From Triplophysa rosa (Eukaryota > Chordata > Actinopteri > Cypriniformes > Nemacheilidae), in the NCBI RefSeq assembly GCF_024868665.1, contig NC_079891.1, forward strand, positions 11,647,750-11,711,749: a stretch of DNA of 64,000 bases, given 5' to 3'. The notes under the pieces were generated by a model. The model did not search any database. It worked only from the letters and a program-made list of their open reading frames with translations, and was not told the DNA's origin. Position numbers and translations under genes: made by a program. Positions 57,213 through 64,000 of the stretch are shown here, piece after piece (the stretch's first letter is position 1; each line of letters starts with the position of its first letter).

Positions 57213-57616
57213 ATGTTGGTGTGTTGTCCGGCCACAATAAACTGTTTTTAGGAGACCACTCCTTGGGGGAGGGAGAACATTCCTAAGGACTGGCGATTGA
57301 CCACAGGATATACGTTTTGAAATGTTATTTTACAGGAACTAAGAAAAAGGACTTCACGGTGATTGGTGGAAACAGAGCAGCACTCCTTAAAAGGCAGAGG
57401 AGGAGTCAGAAGATACGAGCGACGTCACATACTTTATAAATATGGGTGTTTTTGAATTTTTGAGGTTGTTGGCTTGTGGTGGAGAGGGTGGTGATTTACT
57501 GGCAACCCAAAGCTTTGTTACTCCTTTTTACATCTGATAATAAAACTTCTGCTTAATTTTGGAGAAACGTCTCTTGCAAATTTTTGAACATGCAGGACTA
57601 CCTTTAAAGTCCAACA
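57213..57616 (+). repeat. Probable solo LTR
   Basis: TGTTGG...CCAACA ends span 404 bp. A TATA box (TATAAA at 57435-57440, just after GACGTCA) and an AATAAA at 57539-57544 lie in LTR order. No clear target duplication is seen, so the exact ends are uncertain. Confidence 0.45.
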
Positions 57617-58039
57617 ATAGCTGGGACAATATCAAAGTTGTTGTTATACAGTGGCTCAATGATGCTTGGCTATATCTTTAAAACGAGACAAACATACATT
57701 CAAACCACAGCAGCCATGCCATTTTGCAATCATAATCTCCATTTTATCTCGGCAAACTACATAATTGAGAAGATCAAAACGATTACAGATGAATCACATA
57801 CATTCCGGTCAGACATCTGCATCAAACTAAGTTCGTAGACAAATGTAATTTGTTCATATTTATAGCCAAACAATCGGAGCACTTACCAGCATGTAAATCT
57901 CACGAGGCTCTGCCATGTGTAATGCAGCGCCCCCTTGCTTTACAACCATGCAAGTTCATACAGATGCTGGCGCAACATTCAGTATGGAGATGTCCCAATT
58001 TTCATGAATTTAACACTAACTGGAACCCTGTTACATAAG
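57617..58039. other. Unassigned spacer
   Basis: No gene or repeat could be assigned. Two ORFs of about 65 codons lack any recognisable feature. Confidence 0.3.
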
Positions 58040-58219
58040 TAACACTTCTGTTTTGTCCGAGTTCAGTAATAAAAAGTTGTTACTCGTCCAGTTTTTTTCG
58101 TTATTTCATTATTCGATGGAAGTGCTGTGTTTCATGAGGCTTCGAGGAAATATAAAGTTGAGTATCATCAGCATAACAGTGAAAGCTAACTCCGTGTCAC
58201 TTTATTATATATCCTAGAG

Positions 58220-58412
58220 CAGTGGTCACCAACCCTGCTCCTGGAGATCGACCGTCCTGAAGATTTCAGCTCTAACCCCAATCAAACACACCTGAACTAT
58301 CTAATCAAGGTGTTCAGGTTTGCTTGATAATTACAGACAGGTGTGCTGAAGCAGGGTTGGAGATGCAGTCTGCAGGACGGTCAATCTCCAGGAACAGCGT
58401 TGGTGACCACTG
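58220..58412. mobile_element. 193-bp hAT-type MITE with perfect 8-bp duplication
   Basis: Ends 'cagtggtcaccaaccctgct' and, inverted, 'cagtggtcaccaacgctgtt'. Target duplication tcctagag at 58212-58219 and 58413-58420 is exact. Almost the whole element is an imperfect palindrome. Confidence 0.93.
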
Positions 58413-59347
58413 TCCTAGAGGTAGCACAGTAGATTTGTTGGTATAGGGTCTAGCATGCATGTTGTTGATTTATAGATGATCTAATAATTTTAGACAGTTC
58501 ATCGTGATCTAAGGTAGAAAAAAATTGCAATTTCTCCTTAGGGGCGCTGTAGTTAGTTTGTTCAGTGGGTTTCACTTCTGGTTGCATTGTTATAAATTTT
58601 TCTCTAATATCTTGTATTTTATTTGTGAAGTAGTTAATAAATTCATCACTGTTATGCTGATATCCAGAATCTGAAGTCGCTGATGATTTATTTTTTGTTA
58701 ATTTAGCTACTGTGTTAAATAAAAACCTAGGGTTGTGCTGGTTTTCTTCTATTAGTGATGAAAAGTAGGCGGATCTAGATGTTTTTAGGGCTTTCCTGTA
58801 TTTTCGAATACTATCCTTCCATGCTGTACGAAATACCTCCAATTTAGTTTCTTAAAGATGCGCTCCATTTTTCGGGCCGCTTTCTTTTCGAGCCTGAGTG
58901 TGTTCATTATACCATGGTGTTGGGCTGCCATTCTTCTTTTAAACGTAGAGGAGAAACTGTGTCTAGCGTTTCCGAGAAGGTGGAGTTAAAATTTTCCATG
59001 GTAATGTCAAGATCTTCAACGTTATTTCTCATGCTAGAGATTTGAGACAATTCTGGCAGATTATTGAGAAGCGCATCTTTGGTAGTTGAAGTTATTGTTC
59101 TAACATATTTGTAACAAGGAGTTTTATTTGCAGCTGTAGGCAAGTGAAGCAACCAAAATACCGGATAATGATCCTAAATGTCTTCACTCTGCTGAAGGAT
59201 TTTAACGTCGTCCACATTTATACCGTAAGACAGTATTAAATCTAAAGTATGATTACGAAAGTGAGTGGGTCCTGACACATGTTGACTAACGCCCATGGAT
59301 TTAAGAGTGTCTTTGAAAGCCATTCCTAAGGCATCTGTATCGTTATC

Positions 59348-60202
59348 TGTCACAACTCTGGTTTTGTCTGTGTGTCATCGGGCAGGATCAGAGTGTTTTG
59401 TTTGTTGTTGAGCACGTGTTCCCGCCGGGTGACGGTGGCTCGCGTACTCAGTGTCTGCGTCATTCTCCCCACCCCTGATATTCCTCGTTTAGGCTTTTTT
59501 CGTTCACTGTGTTTTTTCCACTCGTCACGCCTGCACCTGTAGATCATTCCCTTCACCGCTGATATCTCGTTCCCCTAATTATTCTCGCACCTGCTCCCCA
59601 TTTCCTCTCGTTAGGTCTCCTCTTTATTATCCCTCTGTGTGTCTTGTCCCGTGTCTGACCGTTGCGTGTTAATGCCAGTTCAGACTGACGTAGGTTTAGC
59701 CGCGGCTAGCCTACAAAGCGCTTGTCATAGTCATAGTCATAGTCATAGCCACTAGTCTCCGTATTTGTCTGGAAGACTACTTTATTTTTCTTTGCCAAGC
59801 ATAGCCTGTCCGCTTTTTTTTCCTGGTCTCCCCGCTATCACGTCGCCTCTGCATCTTCTCCCTCCATGCAGTCCTCTTTGGCGTCACAGACGGTGATCTT
59901 CCTCTTCACCCGGCACTGTTCCCGCGGTACCAGCACTGCAGCCTCCCAAGGCATCACCCACCTCTCTCGCATTGCGAGTCTCGGGTCGAGAGATCTCCCC
60001 TAGCCCACTACTCTTTGATCTCTCGTGCGGAGGATAATTGGCGCATTCCAGCGCGCCTCTCTACCCCAGCAGACGTTCTCATCCAGCCCCGCGGAGGAGT
60101 GCTGTTGCCGGCTAGTGCATTGTGGAGTTATTTTTGCCTTTTTGCGGTTTCATTAAAGTCTGTTTTTTCCCGCATTTGAGTTGTTCCTTGTTGACCATGA
60201 CA
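59348..60202 (+). mobile_element. 855-bp solo LTR inside the L2
   Basis: Ends TGTCACAACT and CCATGACA, with inverted TGTCA/TGACA. The flanks gttatc / gttatc (59342-59347 and 60203-60208) are identical, and the L2 endonuclease frame resumes immediately after. A possible poly(A) signal ATTAAA lies at 60152-60157. A short tandem 'agtcat' run is at 59728-59750. It probably is a Gypsy-type LTR left by recombination between two LTRs; the internal part is gone. Orientation is inferred from the poly(A) signal. Confidence 0.85.
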
Positions 60203-60250
60203 GTTATCTACATGGATGTTAAAGTCACCAATGACAATGAGTATGTGTGA

Positions 60251-60611
60251 AACGGGCGTAAGTGTTTAGGTATAAATGATCATTTTTGTTTAATTCTGTG
60301 AACTACTAACAGTATTTCTCCCAAATGTCAAATAATAATATTGTTTCTTTTTGCACTTATTTGCAGAAAATGAAAGGTCAAAATAACAGAAAAGATACTC
60401 TGTATTTTTTTAGACCACAGATACTGCCTAGAAAACAAGTTCATATTCACTTTTAAGCAATACAACAGTCATATTTCTACATGTATTTAGGAAAAGTTCA
60501 AAATTATTTTTAATGTTATTACTTAGACTTTTTAATCACAGTTTTCATGTGTCTGTTAGATGACTTCACATCACTCCTGAGGTTTGACGTTGTTGAAATT
60601 CAACAGACACT
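60251..60611. other. Unassigned repeat-like spacer before the Polinton
   Basis: 'ataaatgatcatttttgttt' and 'ttgcagaaaatgaaaggtca' resemble a widespread fish DNA-transposon end, but I cannot name it. No gene. Confidence 0.35.
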
Positions 60612-61540
60612 AGTAGTATATATGCGGGTCATAGTGTCAAAATGATTGACAGGTATGATTGATGGGGTCATTGACCTTTGCAGAGGGGGAGGGGTGTTGA
60701 ATTACTTCCGGACCACCCACGTTGCGAGGGACTGCCCACTTTGCGTTGACCTTTGACCGTATCCGCCCCTTAGTGTGGTACCGCCCACGTCGCGTTGAAC
60801 TTTTGACCGTGCCCTCACGTCCCATTTTTCCGGGGCATGTATTAGGGCATGTTTTAGGATGTATTGCTACATATCTTTAGCATGAATGAAAATATGTAAT
60901 TTAAAGGAGATGATGAGATCATTATTAATACGCAATCATTGGTTATTTAAACACCGTTTAAAAATAATAATGAATAAGACAACAACTACACAAACACTGT
61001 TTGAATAAACAAACAGGTTTAAATGAATAATCATGTGATTAAATAAATAAATAAAGCATCTATTAAATAAGTAAAGAAGTAATTATACAATGTATTCAAT
61101 ATATGAGAGAGGAAAGGCAGAGAGGCCATGCAGATTACCTTGTTTTTCAGAGTTTTCACCCAGTCTATAACATTCCAGTGAGAGGTGTCCGCACCAAGGC
61201 TCGTAAATTTGTTTGAAAGAGGAGGATTGTAACCGGGTGTATTACAACTTGTTTTGTAGGTGTCGACCTGTAGGTGACAGCGTCTGACATGTTAATCGGG
61301 TACGATTTGTTTTATGTCCATAGCGTGAAATTTGAGTGCTACCAGCTCGGTTCAAGACAGCGAAGCTTTGTTTAGGATTAACAACTGTTCCCCACCTGGC
61401 ATCAGTAGATCACATGAAACAATGCGTGACGAATCGTATCCGGACCTCTCTGTACTCATGATTTAAACCGTTTTGAATCGTCAATCATGTCATTTATGTC
61501 ATAGACCCTTTGTCGCGCATCTGGCTCATGTTCACACCAC
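60612..61540. repeat. Putative terminal repeat and leader of the Polinton
   Basis: Non-coding. Two similar blocks, 'gcccactttgcgttgacctt' (60726) and 'gcccacgtcgcgttgaactt' (60782), each run into 'tgaccgt'. Whether the whole 0.9 kb is the terminal inverted repeat needs the right end of the element. Confidence 0.5.
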
Positions 61541-62353
61541 ATGCCCCACTTTCATCATAAGCATAAACGGGGGGAGGTTTTGTTAAATAAAAGTGGGAAA
61601 ATAGCGGGGGCAAAATACACAGACATCAACATGGCACGCCCGAGCAGCTCTCCTCAAACCCCTCCAAGAGAATGGGACGACGATCTATTTGAAGAGAATC
61701 TGGCTCTGGCACCGAAAAAACCACGAGGGTATATCGGTCTGACAAAGTTTCTTCACGAAAATAAGAACAACGTGACGGACGAAATTTTGATGGAGAGTAA
61801 CCGCGTGATAGGCTACGCGTTTAACAAAGAGTCTCGAGTTGTAACCCTCTACAGCGCTGACAAAAAAGGCGAATACGTACCCGGACAAGACACCTGCGTG
61901 GCGTTCCCTGACAAGGACTGGACGTTGTTTTACAACTACGTCTGGAAGGATTTAAACGACAGTCGCGAAGAACCTTTGTACATCGCAGAGTGGGACTCGG
62001 TAACACCCAACGGTCGTTACCGTGTGGTCGGCGATCATTCTAAAAAGAAACAGCATGACTGCGTTTACTTTTTCTTCTGCAAAGACAACACAAAGCTTCG
62101 CGATCGCACCGGGGCTATCCTCCACGACGAACATCACGAGCTGTACGAGATGCAATTTTTGTTCAAATGGTCTGACCTTTATGTCCTGGAGACCCTTTTT
62201 TCCAACATCAACAGAATGATCAAGTGGTGCGATATGCGCGATGGCTATTCCAGAGTTAAAGTGCAGCTGTTCCACCCCGAGAAGTGCGCGCGCAGCCAGT
62301 GGGCCGTCGGACCGTCCCCACCCATTTACTATAGCCATTATAAAAATCAGTAG
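61541..62353 (+). CDS. Polinton-associated protein of unknown function, ORF 1
   Basis: An intact 270-codon frame. The first Met is at 61541, but the Met at 61631 (MARPSSSPQTPPREWDDDLF) gives a more natural start, with a Pro/Ser-rich then acidic leader and 240 residues. The rest is a single compact domain rich in Trp, Tyr and Phe (KPRGYIGLTKFLHENKNN, RVIGYAFNKESRVVTLYSAD, DWTLFYNYVWKDL, HDCVYFFFCKDN, MQFLFKWSDLYVLETLF). I see no signal peptide or membrane segment, and I do not recognise the family. Its place next to the integrase in fish Polintons suggests an element-specific accessory or virion gene, which is inference. The next ORF starts 20 bp after its stop. Confidence 0.75.
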   Translation: MPHFHHKHKRGEVLLNKSGKIAGAKYTDINMARPSSSPQTPPREWDDDLFEENLALAPKKPRGYIGLTKFLHENKNNVTDEILMESNRVIGYAFNKESRVVTLYSADKKGEYVPGQDTCVAFPDKDWTLFYNYVWKDLNDSREEPLYIAEWDSVTPNGRYRVVGDHSKKKQHDCVYFFFCKDNTKLRDRTGAILHDEHHELYEMQFLFKWSDLYVLETLFSNINRMIKWCDMRDGYSRVKVQLFHPEKCARSQWAVGPSPPIYYSHYKNQ

Positions 62354-62373
62354 ACAGAGCCTCTCCCGCAACA

Positions 62374-63003
62374 ATGTCTCAAGACTACGCTTCAGAAAAC
62401 ATCAGCGACTATTCTCTCCACACAGTTCCTGACGCTCGCGATGACAACGCGGTACACCACATACAGACGGACGAACCTGCAGAATCGTCCGGGTCCCTAA
62501 TGGAAGTGGGCGATACTCCGATCGATGTCACAGACGGATTCTTCACGGACCTCGGCTACAACGTCATTAAAGGCGTGGTCACCGTGGTACTACAGCACAT
62601 CATCAATGTCAAGCTCAAAGAAGAGTGTCTGGGGTGCGAAATAGATCACCCGAGCCAGATGCAGCATTCCTGTCTGTTTGAACCTACATCGTACTATTTT
62701 GCATCACACTTATTAGAGTTCAGCCGCAAGCTGTTTAAAGACAAACTTTACCACCTCGCAGCATCCGCTCTACAACGCTGCGGGTTTAAGGCAGATACTC
62801 GCGCGATACAAGGAGCCGCGTGTGCCATTTACTACGAACTGAAAGACGAGCCATACATCGTCGCAAAGCTAGAAGAAATCCGACAGAGTCTTCTGAACAG
62901 CGACACCGACGAGGTTTTCTGCGACGTCGTCAATACCTGGAATTCCCAAACGGATTCAGACAAAGACATCCAAAGCATCAGCACAGATGCAAGCAAAGCC
63001 TGA
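62374..63003 (+). CDS. Polinton-associated protein of unknown function with Cys/His cluster, ORF 2
   Basis: An intact frame of 209 residues. The first ~60 residues are acidic and low in hydrophobics. A hydrophobic stretch follows (YNVIKGVVTVVLQHIINVKL), then CLGCEIDHPSQMQHSCL, whose C-x2-C-x3-H-x5-H-x-C spacing could bind zinc. A helical part comes next (SYYFASHLLEFSRKLFKDKL, LAASALQRCGFKADTRAIQG), ending with an Asp/Ser-rich tail. I recall similar uncharacterised proteins with a C-IDHPSQ motif from fish Polinton-like elements, but cannot name a function. The 3' end is 10 bp before the likely start of the next ORF; an earlier in-frame Met of that ORF would overlap it by 17 bp. Confidence 0.75.
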   Translation: MSQDYASENISDYSLHTVPDARDDNAVHHIQTDEPAESSGSLMEVGDTPIDVTDGFFTDLGYNVIKGVVTVVLQHIINVKLKEECLGCEIDHPSQMQHSCLFEPTSYYFASHLLEFSRKLFKDKLYHLAASALQRCGFKADTRAIQGAACAIYYELKDEPYIVAKLEEIRQSLLNSDTDEVFCDVVNTWNSQTDSDKDIQSISTDASKA

Positions 63004-63472
63004 ACAAGACAAGATGGGAAGCGGCTGCCAAAAGACCGTAGCTCCCATTTTTAAACAGCATTACAAAAGACAGATGGTGGACCTGATGCTTAAATTAATC
63101 AACGCGTCTTGCGATTCAGAAAACGATTGCTCTGCGGATAGCGTTCGTCTGTCAAATCACAAGAAAAATATGATCACGGTGAAAGGACTGTCAAATTCGT
63201 GGGGCGAAATGATCAGCTTCTGCACGATTAGTCAAGAGCCTATCTGCGTGAGCGTCAGACAAGTTTTGGACATAGTGTCTGAATGTAGCGACGAGCTAGA
63301 TGTTAAAGAGATCATGTGCATGTGCACGTACGTAACAGAGCTGTGCGTGGCCCTGATTTCAAAAAATGAGAAACACAAAGTTGGTAAAATTGTCGAAACC
63401 CTGGTCAACTACATTCTCGACAAGAGCCTAATGTCCTGCGTATATTTTCTGTGCTCGCTGGATAATATATAA
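62987..63472 (+). CDS. Polinton-associated helical protein with a BH1-like motif, ORF 3 (possible Bcl-2-like)
   Basis: An intact 161-codon frame. The more likely start is the Met at 63014 (MGSGCQKTVAPIFKQHYKRQ), 10 bp past the stop of ORF 2, giving 152 residues, a normal size for a small viral Bcl-2 protein. The predicted fold is all helix. GLSNSWGEMISFCTIS lines up with the Bcl-2 BH1 consensus around NWGR-[IV]-x-x-[FL]-F, with Glu in place of the conserved Arg. A hydrophobic helix (IMCMCTYVTELCVALIS) and an amphipathic C-terminal helix (VGKIVETLVNYILDKSLMSC) follow. There is no clear GGW of BH2 and no hydrophobic tail anchor. The assignment is therefore weak: I call it an unknown Polinton gene with a Bcl-2-like feature. 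Confidence 0.7.
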   Translation: MQAKPEQDKMGSGCQKTVAPIFKQHYKRQMVDLMLKLINASCDSENDCSADSVRLSNHKKNMITVKGLSNSWGEMISFCTISQEPICVSVRQVLDIVSECSDELDVKEIMCMCTYVTELCVALISKNEKHKVGKIVETLVNYILDKSLMSCVYFLCSLDNI

Positions 63473-63506
63473 GGCTTTATCACACGTGTGATCATCATGT
63501 AATCGT

Positions 63507-63650
63507 GACTTATTTTACCGTCTATGTAACCATTGTTTTATTATGACTTATTTTAGCGACTATGTAACCATTGTTTTATTATGACTTATTTTAACGACTA
63601 TGTAACCATTGTTTTATTATGCCTTATTTTAGTAACCGATTGTTTATCCT
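63507..63650. repeat. 38-bp tandem repeat between ORF 3 and the integrase
   Basis: Four units of 'gacttattttaacgactatg' plus 'taaccattgttttattat' start at 63507, 63545, 63583 and 63621, an exact 38-bp spacing; the last is degenerate. It lies in the only long gap of the gene cluster. Confidence 0.93.
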
Positions 63651-63690
63651 CTTCTATGTCATATATAGCTATTCATTTTCTTTTTTTTTT

Positions 63691-63696
63691 AATAAA
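63691..63696 (+). promoter_or_regulatory. Poly(A) signal after the ORF 1-3 cluster
   Basis: AATAAA directly follows a T-run and precedes the integrase start by 37 bp. It would end transcripts of the upstream cluster, or could serve nothing; no other AATAAA lies in the gap. Confidence 0.4.
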
Positions 63697-63732
63697 ATCT
63701 TAAAACATATACATTTTGCTATTCATTCTTTT

Positions 63733-64000
63733 ATGGAGAGAGGCAACGCGAACATGGCAGAGCTCATGAAGGAAGCTTATTACACGCCGTCCAACCCTGG
63801 AGCGTTAGGAGGTAAAAAACGATTAAAAGACGCCGTTCTAAAGGACACCGGCGTCCGCCTGAGCGAACAACAGGTTACGGAATGGCTATCGGGCGAGGAC
63901 GCTTACACGCTGCATAGAACGGCTCCTATAAAATACAAACGGAATAGAGTCGTAGTGTACGGTATGGATACTCAGTTCCAGGCGGATCTTGTCGACATGT
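63733..64000 (+). CDS. Polinton retrovirus-type integrase (rve/DDE), N-terminal part
   Basis: Starts MERGNANMAELMKEAYYTPS and continues NPGALGGKKRLKDAV, the characteristic Polinton/adintovirus integrase opening, then LSEQQVTEWLSGEDAYTLHR and YGMDTQFQADLVDM at the window edge. The Asp of QADLVDM would be the first of the D-D-E catalytic triad of the integrase core. The frame is open to the last base; the rest, including the remaining catalytic residues and any chromodomain, is outside. The enzyme would join the element's ends to host DNA, giving a short target duplication. Confidence 0.85.
   Translation, partial: MERGNANMAELMKEAYYTPSNPGALGGKKRLKDAVLKDTGVRLSEQQVTEWLSGEDAYTLHRTAPIKYKRNRVVVYGMDTQFQADLVDM

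Larger units (their letters stand above)
58040..60250 (-). pseudogene. Reverse-strand L2 LINE, interrupted by a MITE and a solo LTR
   Basis: Minus-strand order: endonuclease piece SHILIVIGDFNIHVD (60203-60250); then the solo LTR; then FRNHTLDLILSYGINVDDVK (59.2 kb), the DHYPVFW block, SETLDTVSPLRLKEEW, the linker FRTAWKDSIRKYRKALKTSR with SAYFSSLIEENQHNPRFLF and FINYFTNKIQDIREKF, and, after a deletion near 58440, the RT pieces VSFHCYADDTQLYI-like and LDE near 58.1 kb. Several shifts and stops break it. The gap at 58210-58440 includes the 193-bp MITE. It was once a longer L2 than the other copies here. Confidence 0.82.
60612..64000 (+). mobile_element. Polinton/Maverick (adintovirus-like) element, left end, continues past the window
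   Basis: The probable terminus is AGTAGTATATATGCGGG at 60612; Polinton ends typically start with AGT. About 0.9 kb of non-coding terminal sequence follows, with direct repeats of 'cgcgttgaacttttgaccg' type at 60745-60810. Then come three packed plus-strand ORFs and the start of a retrovirus-type integrase (63733). The capsid, ATPase, protease and DNA polymerase B genes that would prove a complete element lie beyond the window. The ORFs are richer in GC and CpG than the flanks. Target duplication (6 bp in this group) cannot be checked without the other end. Confidence 0.75.

Noticed and set aside
61685..62374. Minus-strand frames of 60-140 codons opposite the Polinton ORFs
   Set aside because: Shadows of ORF 1; no independent features, while the plus-strand ORFs are packed and consistent.

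Overview
The window looks like part of a teleost fish genome, most likely a cypriniform. It is AT-rich, has spliced genes with GT-AG junctions, and is crowded with fish-type L2 LINEs, DIRS/Ngaro and BEL retrotransposons, Tc1, hAT, Merlin-like and Polinton elements, and many MITEs. I see no convincing host gene, tRNA or rRNA. Almost every base that can be explained belongs to a mobile element or a tandem array, often nested two or three deep.

Layout. 1-7.1 kb: a broken BEL/Pao pol gene, then an array of a ~126-bp satellite interrupted by an Ngaro/DIRS-type fragment and by a non-autonomous insertion, then a DIRS fragment. 7.1-10.4 kb: an IS630/Tc1-type DDE transposase gene split by an L2 LINE that left a 9-bp target duplication. 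10.4-17.4 kb: a second L2; a reverse L2 that itself contains a 937-bp hAT element; non-coding cyprinid-type repeats; a decayed Tc1 element. 17.5-21.2 kb: a duplicated non-coding repeat with a ~80-bp minisatellite. 21.2-35.4 kb: a ~14.2-kb unit bounded by inverted arms of 0.8-0.9 kb. It holds two divergent spliced genes: a CCDC106-like coiled-coil gene on the minus strand and a decayed Merlin/IS1016-type transposase on the plus strand. 35.4-42.6 kb: a 962-bp hAT MITE and a nearly intact 3.4-kb autonomous-type hAT transposon with a perfect 8-bp target duplication and one in-frame stop. 43-45.1 kb: a DIRS-1-like element. 45.3-51.1 kb: hAT-type non-coding elements. 51.1-60.3 kb: L2 fragments carrying a minisatellite-bounded insertion, a Harbinger MADF exon, a SINE, a probable solo LTR, a 193-bp MITE and a clean solo LTR. 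60.6-64 kb: the left end of a Polinton/Maverick (adintovirus-like) element with three compact, uninterrupted genes and the start of its retrovirus-type integrase. The element runs off the window.

The two most interesting systems are the inverted-arm Merlin plus CCDC106-like unit and the Polinton end. In the first, a transposase and an accessory coiled-coil/DNA-binding-type gene are arranged divergently like a two-gene transposon, and the accessory gene is much better preserved than the transposase. In the second, the ORFs are open, tightly packed and co-oriented, so the copy is probably young. Its third ORF has a BH1-like motif suggesting, weakly, a Bcl-2-type protein. Family assignments come from motif recognition by eye; no database search was run.
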